This document shows, piece after piece, positions 35,126 to 37,090 of a stretch of DNA of 37,090 nt. The translations under genes and the position numbers were made by a program. Origin of the DNA: an uncultured Porphyromonadaceae bacterium (lineage in GTDB: Bacteria; Bacteroidota; Bacteroidia; Bacteroidales; Muribaculaceae); assembly GCA_947178165.1 (NCBI GenBank), contig CAMWXH010000019.1:1-37090 (forward strand), given 5' to 3'. The notes beneath the pieces were generated by a model, which saw only the letters and a program-made list of their open reading frames with translations, searched no databases and was not told the DNA's origin. How positions within the stretch are numbered: position 1 is the stretch's first letter; each line of letters starts with the position of its first letter.

Positions 35126-35485
35126 TTATTCGATATCAGGTATTATGGTGGTTTTTCCGTCACTCCACAAATCTTCGAGGTTATAGAACTCTCTCACATC
35201 AGGGAGGAAAACATGTATCATCAAATCGCCATAGTCGATTACAATCCACTGAGAATTTCGATATCCGTCATAATTATAAGGTTTCCGACCGGTTTTCTTT
35301 TGAACATCTTCCCGAATGGCATCTGCAATTGCAGAGACTTGAGAAGTGCTTCGGCCTTGACATATTATAAATCCGCCGGTGGAGGCTCCTTCAATTCCGG
35401 AAAAATCAATTGTTGTGATTTTTTGTCCTTTTTTATCCTGAATGGCTTCGATTATTACCGGCGTTATGTCGATATTTTCTTGCAT
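35126..35485 (-). CDS. rsfS: Ribosome silencing factor RsfS (Iojap family)
   Basis: 119-residue protein that binds ribosomal protein uL14 and blocks subunit joining under nutrient limitation. The pattern AIQDKKGQKITTIDFSGIEG, FIICQGRSTSQVSAIADAI, GYRNSQWIVIDYGDLMIHVFLPDVREFYNLEDLW is the full RsfS domain, and the length is usual. First gene of the rsfS-ftsH pair, behind a 236-bp gap that holds a 17-bp palindrome. Confidence 0.96.
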   Translation of the reverse strand: MQENIDITPVIIEAIQDKKGQKITTIDFSGIEGASTGGFIICQGRSTSQVSAIADAIREDVQKKTGRKPYNYDGYRNSQWIVIDYGDLMIHVFLPDVREFYNLEDLWSDGKTTIIPDIE

Positions 35486-35557
35486 CTGATAATATAAAAA
35501 TAATTTAGATGTGAATGTTTAAGAAAAAGCAATTATAATGTAAACAAATATTATCGA

Positions 35558-35574
35558 ATTTCTATCATAGAAAT
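35558..35574. promoter_or_regulatory. 17-bp palindrome ATTTCTAT-C-ATAGAAAT upstream of rsfS-ftsH
   Basis: Perfect 8-bp arms around a single base, 73 bp upstream of the rsfS start, within the region where the rsfS-ftsH promoter must lie. A poor -7-like TAATATTTG (complement of 35545-35553, one base too long) abuts it. Likely an operator, but the regulator is unknown. Confidence 0.45.
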
Positions 35575-35650
35575 AATGTTAAAAAATATTCCTAAATTTT
35601 TATTGAAGATGGATTGTTGTGTCAAAACATTGATACCAAAGATAATATGA

Positions 35651-35691
35651 AAGACGGCGTGTCAGATTTTAGGATTTTGACACACCGTCTT
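35651..35691 (-). terminator. Terminator after the superoxide dismutase gene
   Basis: 14-bp arms AAGACGGCGTGTCA (35651-35664) and TGACACACCGTCTT (35678-35691) with one G-T pair and a 13-base loop, 30 nt past the sod stop. The T-tract after it on the minus strand is short (TTTCATATT). Confidence 0.8.
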
Positions 35692-35721
35692 AAAGTGATT
35701 TAATAAGCTTTGTTCAGGGAT

Positions 35722-36309
35722 TTATTCCTCACCCTCATATCTTCTTTCGATGATATTCCAATCAACAATATCCCATAACTTAGAAAGGTATTCACCTCTC
35801 CTGTTCTGATAGTCAAGATAATAGGCGTGTTCCCAGACATCGAAAACAAAAATGGGACGTAATCCTTTTGTCAAAGGGTTTTCTGCGTTCGAACCTTGGG
35901 TGATAAAGAGCTTTCCATCGGAGTCGGCTGATAGCCATACCCATCCTGAACCGAATAAAGAAAGTCCGGCTTCTTCAAATTTCTTTTTGAAATCATCAAA
36001 AGAACCAAATTGTTCATCTATCTTATCCCTGAGGTTTCCAATCGGCTCACGTTTTCCTGTAGGGGAGAACTGAAAGAAATAAAGAATGTGGTTCCAAGCC
36101 TGGGATGCTTGATTGAAGAGTTTACCCTCACTCTTACGGATAATATCTTCAAGCGACATCTCTTCAAATTCAGTGCCCTCAATCAGTTTATTCAATGTAT
36201 CGATATAGGCCTTCTCATGTTTCCCATAATGATAGTCGATTGTAGTCGGTGAAATCACCGGAGATAAAGCGTCAACAGAATAAGGGAGACGCGGTTGCGT
36301 GAATTTCAT
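35722..36309 (-). CDS. sodB: Superoxide dismutase, Fe/cambialistic type
   Basis: Removes superoxide in the cytoplasm. 195 residues with all four metal ligands in context: YHYGKHEKAYI (His), ASQAWNHILYFF (His), and DVWEHAYYLDYQNRRGEYL (Asp and His). The active-site glutamine is in the Fe-type position (ASQAWNH, as in E. coli SodB AAQVWNH), and no Mn-type Gln precedes the DVWEH block. Bacteroides enzymes of this type accept Fe or Mn. It lies 27 nt after the ThiE-like gene, so the two may be one transcript, and ends at a strong hairpin. Confidence 0.96.
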   Translation of the reverse strand: MKFTQPRLPYSVDALSPVISPTTIDYHYGKHEKAYIDTLNKLIEGTEFEEMSLEDIIRKSEGKLFNQASQAWNHILYFFQFSPTGKREPIGNLRDKIDEQFGSFDDFKKKFEEAGLSLFGSGWVWLSADSDGKLFITQGSNAENPLTKGLRPIFVFDVWEHAYYLDYQNRRGEYLSKLWDIVDWNIIERRYEGEE

Positions 36310-36336
36310 AGGCTTTAATTTTATATATTTGTTGGT

Positions 36337-36978
36337 TTATGCTTCGTCTTTGAATTTTTCAAAAGGCTTAAGTATCTTAAGGAACTCCTCGGTTTCTTTC
36401 TCCACATCGGAGGCAAAGGCAATTTCCTTGCTGACAGCAATGCCATTCGCACCGGCTTCAAGCAGTGTCTTGACATCATCTTTCATGACTCCTCCGGCGG
36501 CAACGTGCGCAATATTAATTTCCAGTTTCTGCATCTCCGCGTCGATCTCTTTAATTCCGTCAACACCCAGCACGGGAAGGGAAGAGCTGAAAAGATCACT
36601 TTCCCTGACGGGGCCTATGGCTATATAATCTACATCGAGAGAACGAACAGCCTTAATGTCATCTATGGTGTTTGCGGAAATTCCAATCACTGCTGCCGGG
36701 CCGAGTTCAAGACGAGCCTTTGAGGGAAGCACGCCATCTTTCTCCAGATGCACTCCACCGACATCAAGGGTCTTAGCAAGGTCAACGCGATTATGAAGCA
36801 AAAGGAATGCCTGCACTTCAATACATAAAGGCTTTACCTCCTCTATAACTTTACGTACTTCTTCATCGGAAGCACCATCCATTCTGACCTGCACCCAACG
36901 GCCACCTCCTTTGATGAAGCCCTTTATCTGGTCGGTGACGGAAACAGGCGATTTATCGTTGGTTATAAATTGTAACAT
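36337..36978 (-). CDS. ThiE/TenI-family protein with altered active site
   Basis: 213-residue TIM-barrel of the thiamine-phosphate synthase family, most like the Bacteroides ThiE group (LQFITND start, RWVQVRM, GGVHLEKDG, ADYIAIGP-type strand, HVAAGGV, ANGIAVSKEI). Several residues that ThiE uses are changed. The Lys after QxRxK is Asp (QVRMDG). The Asn-Asp or Asp-Asp pair before the R-V-D segment is His-Asn (LLLHNRVDLA). The Asp of GVHLGxxD is displaced (GVHLEKDG). The TxTK phosphate loop after GP is ESDLFSS. It may be a TenI-like or otherwise repurposed protein rather than a thiamine phosphate synthase. No other thi gene is nearby and sodB follows after 27 nt. Its promoter must lie in 36979-37090, where I see no clear match. 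Confidence 0.8.
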   Translation of the reverse strand: MLQFITNDKSPVSVTDQIKGFIKGGGRWVQVRMDGASDEEVRKVIEEVKPLCIEVQAFLLLHNRVDLAKTLDVGGVHLEKDGVLPSKARLELGPAAVIGISANTIDDIKAVRSLDVDYIAIGPVRESDLFSSSLPVLGVDGIKEIDAEMQKLEINIAHVAAGGVMKDDVKTLLEAGANGIAVSKEIAFASDVEKETEEFLKILKPFEKFKDEA

Positions 36979-37090
36979 CTTCTATATTTTTTATTTATAT
37001 TCGGTATCAATTCCTTAACTTTATAACGATGAAAAAGGAAGGTTGGTTTACTCCTATAATCTATAAATGTTAATCTATCAATATAAAAGA

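Noticed and set aside
1..37090. Defence islands, CRISPR arrays, prophage, integrative elements, toxin-antitoxin pairs or biosynthetic clusters.
   Set aside because: Nearly every base is accounted for by recognisable housekeeping or envelope genes. No repeat arrays, transposases, integrases or attachment-site duplications are visible.

Overview
The window is a chromosomal stretch from a member of the Bacteroidetes, most likely order Bacteroidales (a Muribaculaceae- or Bacteroides-like gut organism). The evidence is the gene set (PorT-type barrel, LysM/binding-protein fusion, Bacteroides-type ThiE relative, HAE1 RND pump with a lipoprotein outer-membrane factor), the weak ribosome binding sites, and promoters of the TTG-N20-TAnnTTTG type. 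It is densely coded housekeeping DNA. I see no rRNA, tRNA, CRISPR array, insertion sequence, phage or plasmid genes. No gene-free gap exceeds 300 bases. The longest (1-240, 16549-16784, 32752-33006, 35486-35721) hold hairpins, promoters or palindromes, listed below.

Layout. 241-6755 is leftward: a short MaeB-type malic enzyme behind its own likely promoter, then an operon that reads (from 6755) small two-TM protein, dxs, trkA, trkH. 6863-15145 is rightward: L,D-transpeptidase lipoprotein and ftsK translocase (4 nt apart), LolA-like protein, trxB, dCMP deaminase, S41 protease, 5-formyl-THF cyclo-ligase, ending at a strong terminator. 15305-16548 is a two-gene regulatory module: a hemerythrin-like protein that seems to have lost its iron ligands, overlapping an orphan LuxR-type regulator. 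16785-19595 is a secreted M16 protease with its own promoter and terminator. A YpfJ-type metallopeptidase follows, convergent with an NSS sodium symporter. 22150-24818 is a LysM/periplasmic-binding-fold protein overlapping a PorT-family barrel.

24944-36978 is all leftward. Read in transcription order it is: a degenerate ThiE-like protein and Fe-type superoxide dismutase; rsfS and ftsH; an RND efflux operon (adaptor, pump, outer-membrane factor) that runs into an LpxA-type acyltransferase gene; and cdsA with its own promoter directly beyond the lpxA terminator.

How the genes fit together. Much of the window serves the cell envelope: peptidoglycan cross-linking (L,D-transpeptidase), lipoprotein carriage (LolA), lipid A and phospholipid synthesis (LpxA, CdsA), membrane protein quality control (FtsH), peptidoglycan-binding LysM protein plus barrel, drug or bile efflux, and periplasmic proteases. 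The items most worth a second look are the ligand-less hemerythrin/LuxR pair, an RND pump with an extra two-helix membrane insertion, the coupling of that pump to an lpxA gene, and the ThiE-like protein lacking the usual active-site residues. I found no obvious defence system or other large undescribed machine.
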